Below, in pieces: positions 1-7,700 of a stretch of DNA of 10,239 nt. The DNA lies in contig SCUR01000171.1 in assembly GCA_004297235.1 (NCBI GenBank), positions 1-10,239 of the forward strand, written 5' to 3'. Below the pieces are notes generated by a model. The model saw only the letters and a program-made list of their open reading frames with translations. It did no database searches and was not told the origin of the DNA. The stretch's first letter is position 1. Every line of letters starts with the position of its first letter. The DNA is from Candidatus Manganitrophaceae bacterium. GTDB taxonomy: Bacteria; Nitrospirota; Nitrospiria; SBBL01; Manganitrophaceae. The translations under genes and the position numbers were made by a program.

Positions 1-96
1 CCCGCGATCAGCAAATTGAACGGCATCGAGAAGGGGACCAAGGTCACACTTGAAATCGATGAAGAGAACCGCGTGATGGATGCCCATCAGGGATAG
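1..96 (+). CDS. C-terminal end of a small protein, likely a beta-barrel-like secreted protein (partial)
   Basis: An open frame runs from the first base to a TAG at 94-96 and gives 31 residues ending in VMDAHQG. The visible part, with KLNGIEKGTKVTLEIDEENR, alternates charged and beta-branched residues and has the 'x-L-x-G-x-x-K-G-x-x-V-x-L-x-I-D' rhythm seen at the C-terminus of short periplasmic beta-barrel-like proteins. The family is not identifiable from so short a piece and no function is proposed. The frame is supported by its uninterrupted reading and by the rho-independent terminator that follows 35 nt after the stop. Confidence 0.6.
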   Translation, partial: PAISKLNGIEKGTKVTLEIDEENRVMDAHQG

Positions 97-131
97 AAAG
101 ACCGAACGCGCTTCCGTTAGAGAATAAATGC

Positions 132-174
132 GGGGGACCAGATCGCAACAGAGGTTTGGTCCCCCTTTCATTTT
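132..174 (+). terminator. Rho-independent terminator after the left-edge gene
   Basis: A perfect 9-bp inverted repeat, GGGGGACCA (132-140) and TGGTCCCCC (157-165), encloses a 16-nt loop that may add a few weaker pairs. It is followed directly by TTTCATTTT (166-174). It sits 35 nt after the stop of the left-edge gene and before the next gene on the same strand, as expected of an intrinsic terminator. Confidence 0.75.
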
Positions 175-219
175 GCGGTCGACCCTTCTTTATCCCTGTT
201 TCAGACCGATGAATTTTGC

Positions 220-248
220 TTGATGTTTGCTCTGGCTTTTAGTATGTT
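220..248 (+). promoter_or_regulatory. Candidate sigma-70 promoter for the LRR gene
   Basis: TTGATG (220-225) and TATGTT (243-248) are 17 nt apart, each matching four of six consensus positions. The site lies after the terminator and about 115 nt before the proposed start of the LRR gene, so the leader would be about 110 nt. The matches are moderate and AT-rich stretches can give them by chance. Confidence 0.35.
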
Positions 249-363
249 TTCTATTTGGCACAAATGGGAATCAGCCGACGGTTTTTTGATCGATCGCTGA
301 AGCAGGCAGATCCCTTTAATCAACGCCGGTGGGCTCATATTGTCCCCGCGAGGCATGGCTCCG

Positions 364-1428
364 ATGAAACAAACAGGAGGGAAAGAGCCGGATCGGCTCC
401 CCGATAGCGCGGGTCAAAAAAGAACCGGATTTTCTCGGATCTTCCGCCAGGGATTGGACTTCTTTTTTCAACCCAAAAAGCGGACGATTCTCTTCCCGGC
501 CGGTCGTCCCATCGGGATCCTCTTTCAAAGAAACCAAAATGACCGATCGGATGATGCCTGGAAAGAGATCGGTCCCGCCTCCGGCGAGATGACGATTCCG
601 GCCGATCAATCGCTTCGATTGAAGGTGACCTCGGGAGACGGCGCTTCCGTCGATCTCTCTCCCCTTTCCGCCTTTAAACCGGTTGACCTGCAAAGCCTCC
701 GCCTGGAATATACGGGGATTGCCGATACCGATTTGGCCCATCTTCATCACTTGATCGGGCTGAAAGAATTAGAGCTTAAGAATACGGCCGTCACCGGGAA
801 GGGGTTCGTCCACCTGCGCGGGTTAAAACGCCTGGTCGAGCTCGGACTCTGGGAAACTCCGATCGATAATGGGGGGCTGGAACACCTTCGGGACTTCACC
901 TCCCTGCAAGAGCTCGACCTGGGAATGACCCAGGTCACCTGCTCCGGACTGATCCATCTTCAAGGGATGAGAAACCTCCGACGGCTTTCATTGGGAGGAA
1001 CCCAGGTCGGGGACAAGGGGATGGCTTTTTTGCGGGAGCACACCGCACTCCAGGGTTTGTTCCTCGGCTGCACCAAAGTCAGCGATACGGGACTGGGGCA
1101 GCTGCGCCAATTGCCCCAACTGCAACGGATCGCCCTGGCCGCAACCCGGGTGACCGATGAAGGTCTCGGCCACCTGAAACATCTTCGGACGTTGGAATGG
1201 CTTTATTTGGGGGGGACTCGGATCAGCGACGGCGGCCTGGTCCATCTTCGAGAGTTGCCGGCCTTGAAATGGCTCTATCTTCCCGGAACGGCACTCACCG
1301 ATGCCGGGCTCGTGCATCTGAGTGCCCTTCCGAACTTAAAGGAAATCGATCTTAAGGACACCGCCATCAGCCGCGTGGGACTGGCCCGGCTACGACGGGC
1401 CCTGCCTGAATGCAAAATCACATTTTAG
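364..1428 (+). CDS. Leucine-rich-repeat protein, ten 24-residue repeats
   Basis: The product is 354 residues from ATG 364. The frame stays open upstream, with a TTG at 340 and an ATG at 355. I prefer 364 because GAGG (350-353) lies 10 nt before it; the choice is uncertain. There is no signal peptide or membrane segment, so a cytoplasmic location is likely. Residues 1-96 form a basic, partly disordered lead followed by a small conserved-looking cap (RPIGILFQR, then W66 and GEMTIPA, ending VDLSPLSAF). Residues about 97-345 are ten repeats of exactly or nearly 24 residues with the consensus LxxLxxLxLxxTxVTDxGLxHLxx, capped by ALPECKITF. This is the bacterial GL-type or cysteine-containing-like LRR class, whose solenoid binds proteins. 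The partner is unknown and nothing links it to the oxidase cluster. A convergent gene follows. Confidence 0.88.
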   Translation: MKQTGGKEPDRLPDSAGQKRTGFSRIFRQGLDFFFQPKKRTILFPAGRPIGILFQRNQNDRSDDAWKEIGPASGEMTIPADQSLRLKVTSGDGASVDLSPLSAFKPVDLQSLRLEYTGIADTDLAHLHHLIGLKELELKNTAVTGKGFVHLRGLKRLVELGLWETPIDNGGLEHLRDFTSLQELDLGMTQVTCSGLIHLQGMRNLRRLSLGGTQVGDKGMAFLREHTALQGLFLGCTKVSDTGLGQLRQLPQLQRIALAATRVTDEGLGHLKHLRTLEWLYLGGTRISDGGLVHLRELPALKWLYLPGTALTDAGLVHLSALPNLKEIDLKDTAISRVGLARLRRALPECKITF

Positions 1429-1451
1429 GAAATAGCGGCAGACCGTTTCCT
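1427..1451 (+). terminator. Weak hairpin at the end of the LRR gene
   Basis: AGGAAA (1427-1432) pairs with TTTCCT (1446-1451), and an inner CGG/CCG pair (1436-1438 with 1443-1445) closes a CAGA loop. A TAG bulge interrupts the stem. It overlaps the last bases of the LRR stop codon. The downstream stretch GTCTTGT is only mildly T-rich, so this is a candidate terminator only. Confidence 0.3.
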
Positions 1452-1458
1452 GTCTTGT

Positions 1459-1475
1459 AAAAACCGGGCGCCCCG
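1459..1475 (-). terminator. Candidate terminator of the OB-fold-like gene
   Basis: On the minus strand CGGG-GCG-CCCG (1475 down to 1465) is a short GC hairpin followed by GTTTTTAC, the complement of the A run at 1459-1463. It begins 28 nt after the stop of the minus-strand gene. The stem is only four to five pairs, so it is probably a modest terminator. Confidence 0.45.
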
Positions 1476-1503
1476 AACGGCCCTCCATCTCGAAATCAAT
1501 CGC

Positions 1504-1959
1504 CTACAGCTTTTCCTTGAGGATCACCTCGGCGTCGATGAAATACTCGAAAGGGCGACCCGCCTGTCTTCCTTCGACATGATAGGTTCCCTGAACCAGG
1601 GCATGATGGCCTTGCCGGACCGCGGGAAGCGTCAGGCTGACCACCTTGATGATTGGGCTTGAATTGCTCGCGTTCGGGGACTCCTCTTCCAGAACGAGCA
1701 TGACATACTCGCTTCCTCGCCGCCCTTGCTGAACCTCAATCGATTGGACCCGGCCGGTAACCACAATCCGGTGGCCGTCATATTGCCCCGGCGCCTGCTT
1801 CAGGTCGTTGAGGGTGACCAGCATCGGGAGCTCTTTGACAGGCGGCTCGGCAGGGAGAAGCGACGGCGAGGCGAAAAAAAGAAAAAAGCTTGCCAAAAAG
1901 ATCGGGACAAATCGGCTCTTTGCTATTACATTGAAATAACATCGGCTCGTTTGACGCAT
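1504..1959 (-). CDS. Small exported OB-fold-like protein, function unknown
   Basis: The product is 151 residues from ATG 1959. On the minus strand AAAAGGA lies six nt before this ATG, which decides the start; the open frame reaches 2118 but crosses the divergent promoter region. Residues 1-37 are a signal peptide with a Phe/Leu-rich core (FLASFFLFFA) and probable cleavage near SLLPAEP. The mature part of about 110 residues has LNDLKQAPGQYDGHRIVVTG, then two further beta-rich stretches around residues 84-92 and 103-128 (VKVVSLTLP-like and HALVQGTYHVEGR), ending FIDAEVILKEKL. The pattern 'L..AP.yDG..V.vtGrV' followed by a strand near 'G.y.v.G' is typical of bacterial OB-fold (tRNA_anti-like) periplasmic proteins. 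The ligand is unknown. It is divergent from the next gene and convergent with the LRR gene. Confidence 0.8.
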   Translation of the reverse strand: MRQTSRCYFNVIAKSRFVPIFLASFFLFFASPSLLPAEPPVKELPMLVTLNDLKQAPGQYDGHRIVVTGRVQSIEVQQGRRGSEYVMLVLEEESPNASNSSPIIKVVSLTLPAVRQGHHALVQGTYHVEGRQAGRPFEYFIDAEVILKEKL

Positions 1960-1988
1960 TGTCGATCCTTTTAAAAGGTGAGAGGTTC

Positions 1989-1997
1989 TGTTATAAT
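1989..1997 (+). promoter_or_regulatory. Extended -10 promoter of the small exported protein gene
   Basis: TG-T-TATAAT (1989-1997) is a perfect extended -10 element. The -35 position holds only TTTTAA (1969-1974), which an extended -10 promoter tolerates. Transcription would begin near 2004, giving a leader of about 55 nt. A CCCGC-ccggt-GCGGG inverted repeat (1998-2012) lies across the expected start site and could be an operator or a 5' hairpin. Confidence 0.55.
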
Positions 1998-2032
1998 CCC
2001 GCCCGGTGCGGGACTCCGCTCTGCATTCTTTA

Positions 2033-2038
2033 ATTATA
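2033..2038 (-). promoter_or_regulatory. Candidate -10 box for the divergent minus-strand gene
   Basis: The minus strand reads TATAAT here, 74 nt before the ATG at 1959. No good -35 hexamer is present 16-18 nt upstream. A second minus-strand -10-like TATAAC at 1990-1995 overlaps the plus-strand extended -10. Either could serve the OB-fold-like gene. Confidence 0.25.
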
Positions 2039-2059
2039 CAATATTTCTGGGGAGGCATA

Positions 2060-2620
2060 ATGCAAATATCGAACCGCTTTCTAAAGGTGCTCTTCGGTGG
2101 GCTGATCTGCTTGAGCATAAGCGGACTCTACCTCACGGGTCACGGGGCGGAGGCAGCAGAAGAGAACCCGGTGCCGGGTATAGAGCAAGAGGGCCAAGAA
2201 GCAAACCGGAAAATCTTATTCGAGCTTTTCTTGCCGGCGGACCGGAAAGGTGATCTTGAACAGATTAAGAAAGAGCTGGAAGCGGCCTCGGTTACCCGCA
2301 TTCGGGCTCAGTTCTTCAAGCTGGGAAAACCGATCCAGAACATTGCCATCGGAAAGAACGTCCCCGCGCCGGTGGCGCGCTTGGCGATTCGGTTGGCCCT
2401 CACCTACAATGAGGGGATCAAATTCATTCTTCCGGAGTACCGCTATTTTCACGACCATATCGTCATCGGCTCTTCAGCCTATGATGAGGCCTCCCTGATT
2501 CCGGTGACCCCGGAGAATGTCGAGAAGCTTCGCAACCCGAATCTAACCACCGATGAGTTCCACACCCTCTACCGTCATTTGACGGGAGAGGATGTTCGCC
2601 TTCCAAAATACACTGATTAG
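2060..2620 (+). CDS. Exported protein of unknown function
   Basis: The product is 186 residues from ATG 2060, preceded by GGGGAGG (2049-2055) with a short 4-nt gap. A GTG in the same frame at 2006 would start inside the promoter hairpin and is unlikely. Residues 1-32 are a signal peptide (MQISNRFLKVLFGGLICLSI, then GLYLTGHGAEA) cleaved near AEAAEE. The mature chain opens with an acidic linker, then a helix-rich region (DRKGDLEQIKKELEAA, residues 64-77). A conserved-looking core follows from residue 101: VPAPVARLAIRLALTYNEGI, then ILPEYRYFHDHIVIGSSAYDE (123-143). The tail FHTLYRHLTGEDVRLPKY looks helical. There are no cysteines in the mature part, no metal motif and no membrane segment. I do not recognise a named family. 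It stands alone as a transcription unit and is convergent with the oxidase operon. Confidence 0.8.
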   Translation: MQISNRFLKVLFGGLICLSISGLYLTGHGAEAAEENPVPGIEQEGQEANRKILFELFLPADRKGDLEQIKKELEAASVTRIRAQFFKLGKPIQNIAIGKNVPAPVARLAIRLALTYNEGIKFILPEYRYFHDHIVIGSSAYDEASLIPVTPENVEKLRNPNLTTDEFHTLYRHLTGEDVRLPKYTD

Positions 2621-2835
2621 CGGTTGTGAAGGCCCGGAGCCCGGCTTCAATTCGGCCTCAAGGCGAGGATGAGCTTCGGCTCCCACTTCAGGCAGGCTTA
2701 TCGCCCCCCCCTGCGAAATGCCACCCCGGGTGTCGCGGCACCGGACGGAAAAACCGGATATCCCGGGAACTGACGCTCTCTCCGGACGCCTCTCTATAAA
2801 ACAGCCGTGAGTGGATTCGTTCAGCGCCTCGAAGA

Positions 2836-3705
2836 TTAATATTCCTGGAGTTCGATCGGCGGAACCAGATGATGCGGCTGCAACGCGGTGTCGAGCCGGT
2901 ACTGCATTTGAAGATCGTGCAACGGGATCTTAATCTCTTCAGAATCGAATTCAAAGTTGAGATCAACCTTTCCATTCGCCTCGACCCGAATCGGCTTGGC
3001 CAGCACTTTCATATGAGGGTGCCAGGCAATTACATCGTACTCCCCCGGCGGCAGGTCCGGAATCGTGAAGCTCCCGTCCGCTGCCGTCACGGCAAAGTAA
3101 GGATTGCCGATCGCGATCCCCCACGACTGCATATAATCGTGCACCCCGCATTGGGTCCGGAAGATATAATGTCCCTTGCGAAGGCGGATCGTTTTGCTGG
3201 CGATCGTCTCGGGGGTCAGCGGTTTGTTGAACATGGCAAAGGTATAATCGTCCTTGAGCGTGTAGCCCTGAACATCGTGCGCAATCGGATCTTTGTTGAT
3301 CATGGTGAAGGGATGGTTATTTCGAATCGGGGTGACAAAGGGCACAATCCGGCAGTTTTCGATGGTCGCCTCCGGTGTGTAGCTAAACAGCTTGCCTTTC
3401 TCGACACCGACGATCGCCACAACGACATCCTTCAATCCGCCGTCTGAGGCCACCTGAAAATCTCGAAGCAAGCGATTCCCCTTCCCGTCGGAAATCCGGC
3501 CGCAAAGGTCGATATTCGGTGAGAAGATTAAATGATAGATTCGGGGCGGAGGGGGCGTCCCCTTCAAGACGACTTTTCCTGTGACGGTCCCCGGCGAAAC
3601 GACCGGGCCTTCCTCATAACCCCACCCGGTCGATTGACAAAACAGAACCAATGACACAAAAAGGGCTGCAGCGATTCCCTTCCCTTTTGAAATTTCGAAA
3701 CTCAC
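2836..3705 (-). CDS. Exported cupredoxin-like protein with carboxypeptidase-regulatory-like domain (second of pair)
   Basis: The product is 289 residues from GTG 3705; a perfect AGGAGG six nt upstream decides this start over the longer open frame, which runs back into the neighbouring gene. Residues 1-30 are a signal peptide (IAAALFVSLVLFC core). Residues 39-50 (GTVTGKVVLKGT) open a beta-sandwich. A cupredoxin-like segment holds C118, NKDPIAH (H143) and CGVHDYM (C186, H189, M192), giving a His...Cys-x2-His-x2-Met set like a blue-copper site. A carboxypeptidase-regulatory-like motif follows: NPYFAVTAADGSFTIPDLPP, then GEYDVIAWHPHM. This arrangement is known from exported proteins often labelled 'methylamine utilization' or plastocyanin-like. 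A periplasmic or surface electron- or copper-carrier role is inferred from the motif and the oxidase upstream. It starts 19 nt after its paralogue and is the last gene of the unit. Confidence 0.87.
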   Translation of the reverse strand: MSFEISKGKGIAAALFVSLVLFCQSTGWGYEEGPVVSPGTVTGKVVLKGTPPPPRIYHLIFSPNIDLCGRISDGKGNRLLRDFQVASDGGLKDVVVAIVGVEKGKLFSYTPEATIENCRIVPFVTPIRNNHPFTMINKDPIAHDVQGYTLKDDYTFAMFNKPLTPETIASKTIRLRKGHYIFRTQCGVHDYMQSWGIAIGNPYFAVTAADGSFTIPDLPPGEYDVIAWHPHMKVLAKPIRVEANGKVDLNFEFDSEEIKIPLHDLQMQYRLDTALQPHHLVPPIELQEY

Positions 3706-3724
3706 GGTAGACCTCCTGATTTTT

Positions 3725-4660
3725 TTACTCGATGATGATTCGATCGTCCCCTTCTTTAAGCATGTGATCGTGGGGCGTGGCGGGGCTGATCCGGCGATCT
3801 TGCTGGGTCTCGTAGATCGGCCGCTGGACCTCCTTCGAGTCGAACTCAAAATCGATCGAGACGGCTCCGTTTTCCGGAACCGTGATCTCCTTTTCAATGA
3901 TCTTGAAGTGCGGATGCCAAGCGGTGATTTTATAGGTACCCGGGGGAATCTTATCGATTGTAAAAAGCCCCGCCTTCTTGGTCTTCGTGTAGTAGGGGTT
4001 GTCAACGACGAATCCCCAGCTCTGCATGAATTCATGCATCCCGCAGATCATCTGAGAAACCCGCTTTCCCTGAGCGAAATTAAGAATCCCCCCCCGCGGC
4101 TCGGTTGAAACCGGAAGAGGAACATTCAAGATGATATTTCCCTTCTCATTCTGGAAGACCTGGATGTTGTGAATCACCGGGTCTTTGTTGATCATCGAAA
4201 TCGGCTCATGATTCTCCAACACGGTGACATTCGGATGCTCGTGGTGGACTTTGCCGTCTTCGGCGACAAAAAACTGCTCGTCGTCGGGAACTTCGGCCGG
4301 GTGAAACATGCAGTCGACCGCGACGAAATTCGACCGGATCGGCTTAAACGGTTTTCCCTTCTTGACCGCCCGGAGCGCCACCACCGCGTCCCCCAGCCCG
4401 CCATCCTTTGCGACAATGAATTCCTTAAGGCGGACATTTCCCTCTCCGTCTGATATCTTTTTACAGAAAGGACCAAACGGATAAAGAACCAATGGAAAGA
4501 TCCGGGGTTCGGGAACATCCCCCTTCAATGTCACCTTTCCGGTAATGGTTCCTCCGTGGACGACATCCGCCTCCTGATAACCCATCGCGATGGAAAGATC
4601 GCATAAGCCTACCATCCCCACCAGGACCGATGCTAAACGAAAAAAAGTGAAGATCTTCAC
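3725..4660 (-). CDS. Exported cupredoxin-like protein with carboxypeptidase-regulatory-like domain (first of pair)
   Basis: The product is 311 residues from GTG 4660, with AAAGGAG seven nt upstream. Residues 1-27 are a signal peptide (LASVLVGMVGLC core); C20 does not sit in a lipobox. The order of elements matches the next gene: GTITGKVTLKGDVPEPRIFP, C66, C117, NKDPVIHN (H164), CGMHEFM (C206, H209, M212), then NPYY and GLFTIDKIPPGTYKITAWHP. H164, C206, H209 and M212 are the probable copper ligands. Compared with its paralogue it carries an extra His- and acid-rich stretch at residues 120-151 (HPAE, HHEHP, ENHEP). The two genes are clearly a diverged tandem duplication. The gene lies 79 nt downstream of the giant oxidase on the same strand, so an electron-transfer or copper-delivery partnership is likely but not shown. 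The coding strand contains a G8 run (window 4088-4095) at R189-G191. Confidence 0.87.
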   Translation of the reverse strand: MKIFTFFRLASVLVGMVGLCDLSIAMGYQEADVVHGGTITGKVTLKGDVPEPRIFPLVLYPFGPFCKKISDGEGNVRLKEFIVAKDGGLGDAVVALRAVKKGKPFKPIRSNFVAVDCMFHPAEVPDDEQFFVAEDGKVHHEHPNVTVLENHEPISMINKDPVIHNIQVFQNEKGNIILNVPLPVSTEPRGGILNFAQGKRVSQMICGMHEFMQSWGFVVDNPYYTKTKKAGLFTIDKIPPGTYKITAWHPHFKIIEKEITVPENGAVSIDFEFDSKEVQRPIYETQQDRRISPATPHDHMLKEGDDRIIIE

Positions 4661-4683
4661 GGTATTTCTCCTTTAATAGCAAA

Positions 4684-4716
4684 CGGGGCAGGGGTAGTGA
4701 TGCCCCCCCTGCCCCG
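4684..4716 (-). terminator. Intercistronic hairpin between oxidase and first cupredoxin gene
   Basis: An 11-bp perfect inverted repeat, CGGGGCAGGGG (4684-4694) and CCCCTGCCCCG (4706-4716), has an 11-nt loop. On the minus strand it is followed by only TTTGCTATT and then the AAAGGAG ribosome-binding site. The weak T tract suggests partial termination or an mRNA-stabilising stem that lets more oxidase message than cupredoxin message accumulate, rather than a full stop. Confidence 0.6.
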
Positions 4717-4739
4717 CATTGTAAAGAATAACGATCGAG

Positions 4740-7700
4740 TTACTTATGCAGCATCGACAACGGACCGGGTGCTTTGTCTTTAAGCTCAGAAACCGTTTCC
4801 GGCGCCTCTTCTTTCGGAGCCTCGGCGGTCTTCCCGCCCACCTCCGAACCGCTGTTCAACGGAAGGATTTTCCGATCGCCTCTTGGAAGCGCTCTCAGAT
4901 AGCCCCATTGTCCGGCCGCCGCATACGGCATCCGATGATTCTGCCAGACGTAGTCTCCCGGAACGGCGAACGGTCCGCCCGCCCCCTCCTTCAGATAGAC
5001 GTCGAGATATTCGGCGCCGCCGAACTGAAGGCTGCTGAGCATGTCGGCCCCGACCATTTCCGGTTTAAACGGCCACTCATGCCCTTCGATGCTGAAGATT
5101 TGGTTCTGCTCGTTGAAGGCGCCGAAAACATGGATCCGGACCGGATCACCGGCATGCGCCATGATAATCGGTGTGGCCAGGTTACCCGCCTCGGCTGCAA
5201 CGCAGGGGGTGAACATATTCCCCGGCTCGCACCCTTGCTCTTCACGATACATCCACGGCTCGTTCCGGTAGTTGACCCCGGTGAGTCCGCCGATTTGCTG
5301 AATGTAGGGCATGAACGACGTTCCGATGATGTTGTCCTCGTCTTGGAAGAAAAGGGACGCATCCCGATAATCGGAGCGGCCGACACTGCTCGGCTGTGAA
5401 CGGTCAAGGATCACATCGACCGCCCAGGCGTTTTTCATCGACACATCGTCGCCGGTCATCGGATCGCGGTATTTTGCTCCCTTCGGCCCGACAATGATGG
5501 CGCCAAAGAGGCCATCCCGAACGTTATTGATGAAGTTGCCCCAGTCCCATACCAGCGAAGAGAACTCGCCATATTGCGGATGAGCATAGAAGGTATAGGT
5601 CCGGCTCTTGCCGGGGGCGACCGTCTGGTCGCCCGGATTGTTGCCGACGTTCACCCCGTGCGAATCTTTCGGGTCGAACGAGAGCATATCGGCGCTGAAC
5701 GACGCCTTGCTCGCCTTCATTTCGTTCTTCAGATTGACTTTGATGCAGTCTCCCGAGTTGACGTGCAGAACGAGCGGCATCGGCTGGGCACCCTCGGTGG
5801 CCACTTTTGATTTCTCCCCTTCGAGCATGAAGATTTTGCCCGCGGGATTCGCCACCTGGAGTTTCCGGTCGAAGTCGACGTCGATGAAATCGTTCGCCTT
5901 GCTGTTGAACTTCAGCGCCCGATCGGTCGCGATGACGTTGAAGGTCTTCACCGGCGCATCGGACGGGCAGAGCGATTTGGCCGACTGCGGGATCTCATCT
6001 CGACCCGGCAGCTTCTTCAAATCAGGCGTCTCCTTGTCCAACACCCGGATAATTCCCCAGCTCCCTTCCGAGAGATGAGAGGCCCGGCCGTTGTAGTGGA
6101 GGTAATCCCCCGCCATCTGCTGGGGACCGCCCGCTTTGAAGACCAAGTCATACCGCTCGGCGATTCCGACATGGTGCGCGTTTCTAAAGTCGGAATGCTC
6201 CGCATACCGCTCGGTCCGGAAGGCATGACCCGCCACCTTCCAGACATGCGACTCGTTCATCAGCGTATGAAGGAGACGAACGGTAATCGTGTCTCCCAAA
6301 TAGGCCCGGAGGAGCGGGGTGCTCGGATCTTGATGCGCCTTGCTCGAGAAAATGAGCGTCGGATCCGGATTCATCTTCAACCGTCGCGCCACTGATTCCG
6401 CCCGGAAGTTGAATCCCCCTCCGGTGGTGTGGGTTCCGCCGTTGATCATCTTCACCGCGGAGAGATCCAGATCGTACGGCATCTGGAAGGAGAGGGTTTG
6501 GCCCGCATCGATCGCGACCTGAATGGTCTGACCGGGCGGGTTGCCTTCCGTAACGACTTGCGCCGTGGTCGGCACGGTGTCATGCGGCATCACCACCAAC
6601 TCGCGGAAGCTGCCGTTAATGCCGTAGCCGATCGGCTCGGTGGAGTGGATATCGGCGATCGGTCCGCTACGGACCTGCGCGCCGGTGGTCGGATCGTGGT
6701 AGGTGGAGCCGGCCGGCTCCACGATGAGCGCGCCGACCCCGCCGTGAGGCCAGGTGGTGGCCCCGAAGGCATGGTCATGCCAGAAGACCGTCCCGACATC
6801 GGCATCGAGCCAATATCGCTCCCGAACATATTCGACCGAGGTGATCTCGTTCTTTTTGTGGTCGAACCGAAGCGGCTCGGCGAAGGTGATGGTGTCCCCC
6901 TTGATATCTTTGATCCAGAGGACTTCGGAAGTCTTCACCTCATCCATCCCGATCATCAGATCGGTCCCGATGTGGTAAGGGGTCGCCCCCTCGGCCATCT
7001 TGATCTTGATGGTGCTCGATCCGGCCTTGGCGTCTTCGACCAACACGGCGTTCATCGGGGTCGGAAGACCTTTGTGCTTCTTTTTGTCCATCTGGGTGAA
7101 CGGCCGGACCGATTGCTCGTAGGAGAATCCGGTGATCACGCCGTCGGAAGCTTGGTTGTCGAATTGGATGAAGTGAATATGGATATTGATCTTCGACATC
7201 TGGAAGTTGGTGGTGTCGTTGTCTTCCCACTCGCTCTTCAAGATGACGTCGACGCAATCATAAACGTTGCCCCGATAGACCAGCGGGATCGTTTTTGGTC
7301 CCCCCGGATTTTTCCGGACTTCATCTTCCTCTTCTTTGAGAACATAGATCAGCCCATTCGGGTCGATGACCGGTTTCTCTTTTCCAAGCCCCTTGGTCAA
7401 CTGAATCGGGGTCTGAATGAAGTGGATGGTATATTGCTTTCTTCCAGCGTTCTCCGGGCAGAGGCTCCATCGACCCTGCTCACCCGGCCGGGCCGGCTGA
7501 TTGGTCTCCATTCCGGGAGCCCCTTTCGAACCGGGCTCCGTCGATAATGCCCCGGTGTCCTTATCCATATGGATCGGCTCCAACCAGGGGGCCGGCCCAT
7601 GATGGCGGGCGAACGGAACGCGCTTTCCGAAGTGCGGCTTGAAGTGCGGCCAAGCGAGCTTTCCGGTCTTCTCATCAAAGAGGATCGGCGGACGCTTTCC

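Noticed and set aside
2671..2682. GAGC-TTCG-GCTC tetraloop hairpin after the small exported protein gene
   Set aside because: Only four base pairs and no T tract follow, so it is not a supportable terminator.
2705..2712. C8 run in the 215-nt convergent spacer
   Set aside because: A plain homopolymer in a stretch without a gene; no stem or motif around it gives it meaning.
3706..4035. N-terminal extension of the second cupredoxin into its neighbour
   Set aside because: The residues are an out-of-frame, Ser/Arg-rich translation of the paralogue. GTG 3705 has AGGAGG and a signal peptide follows.
6429..7547. A 372-codon open frame on the plus strand
   Set aside because: It is an antisense shadow of the oxidase, rich in Asp, Arg and Gly, with no signal peptide or domain.
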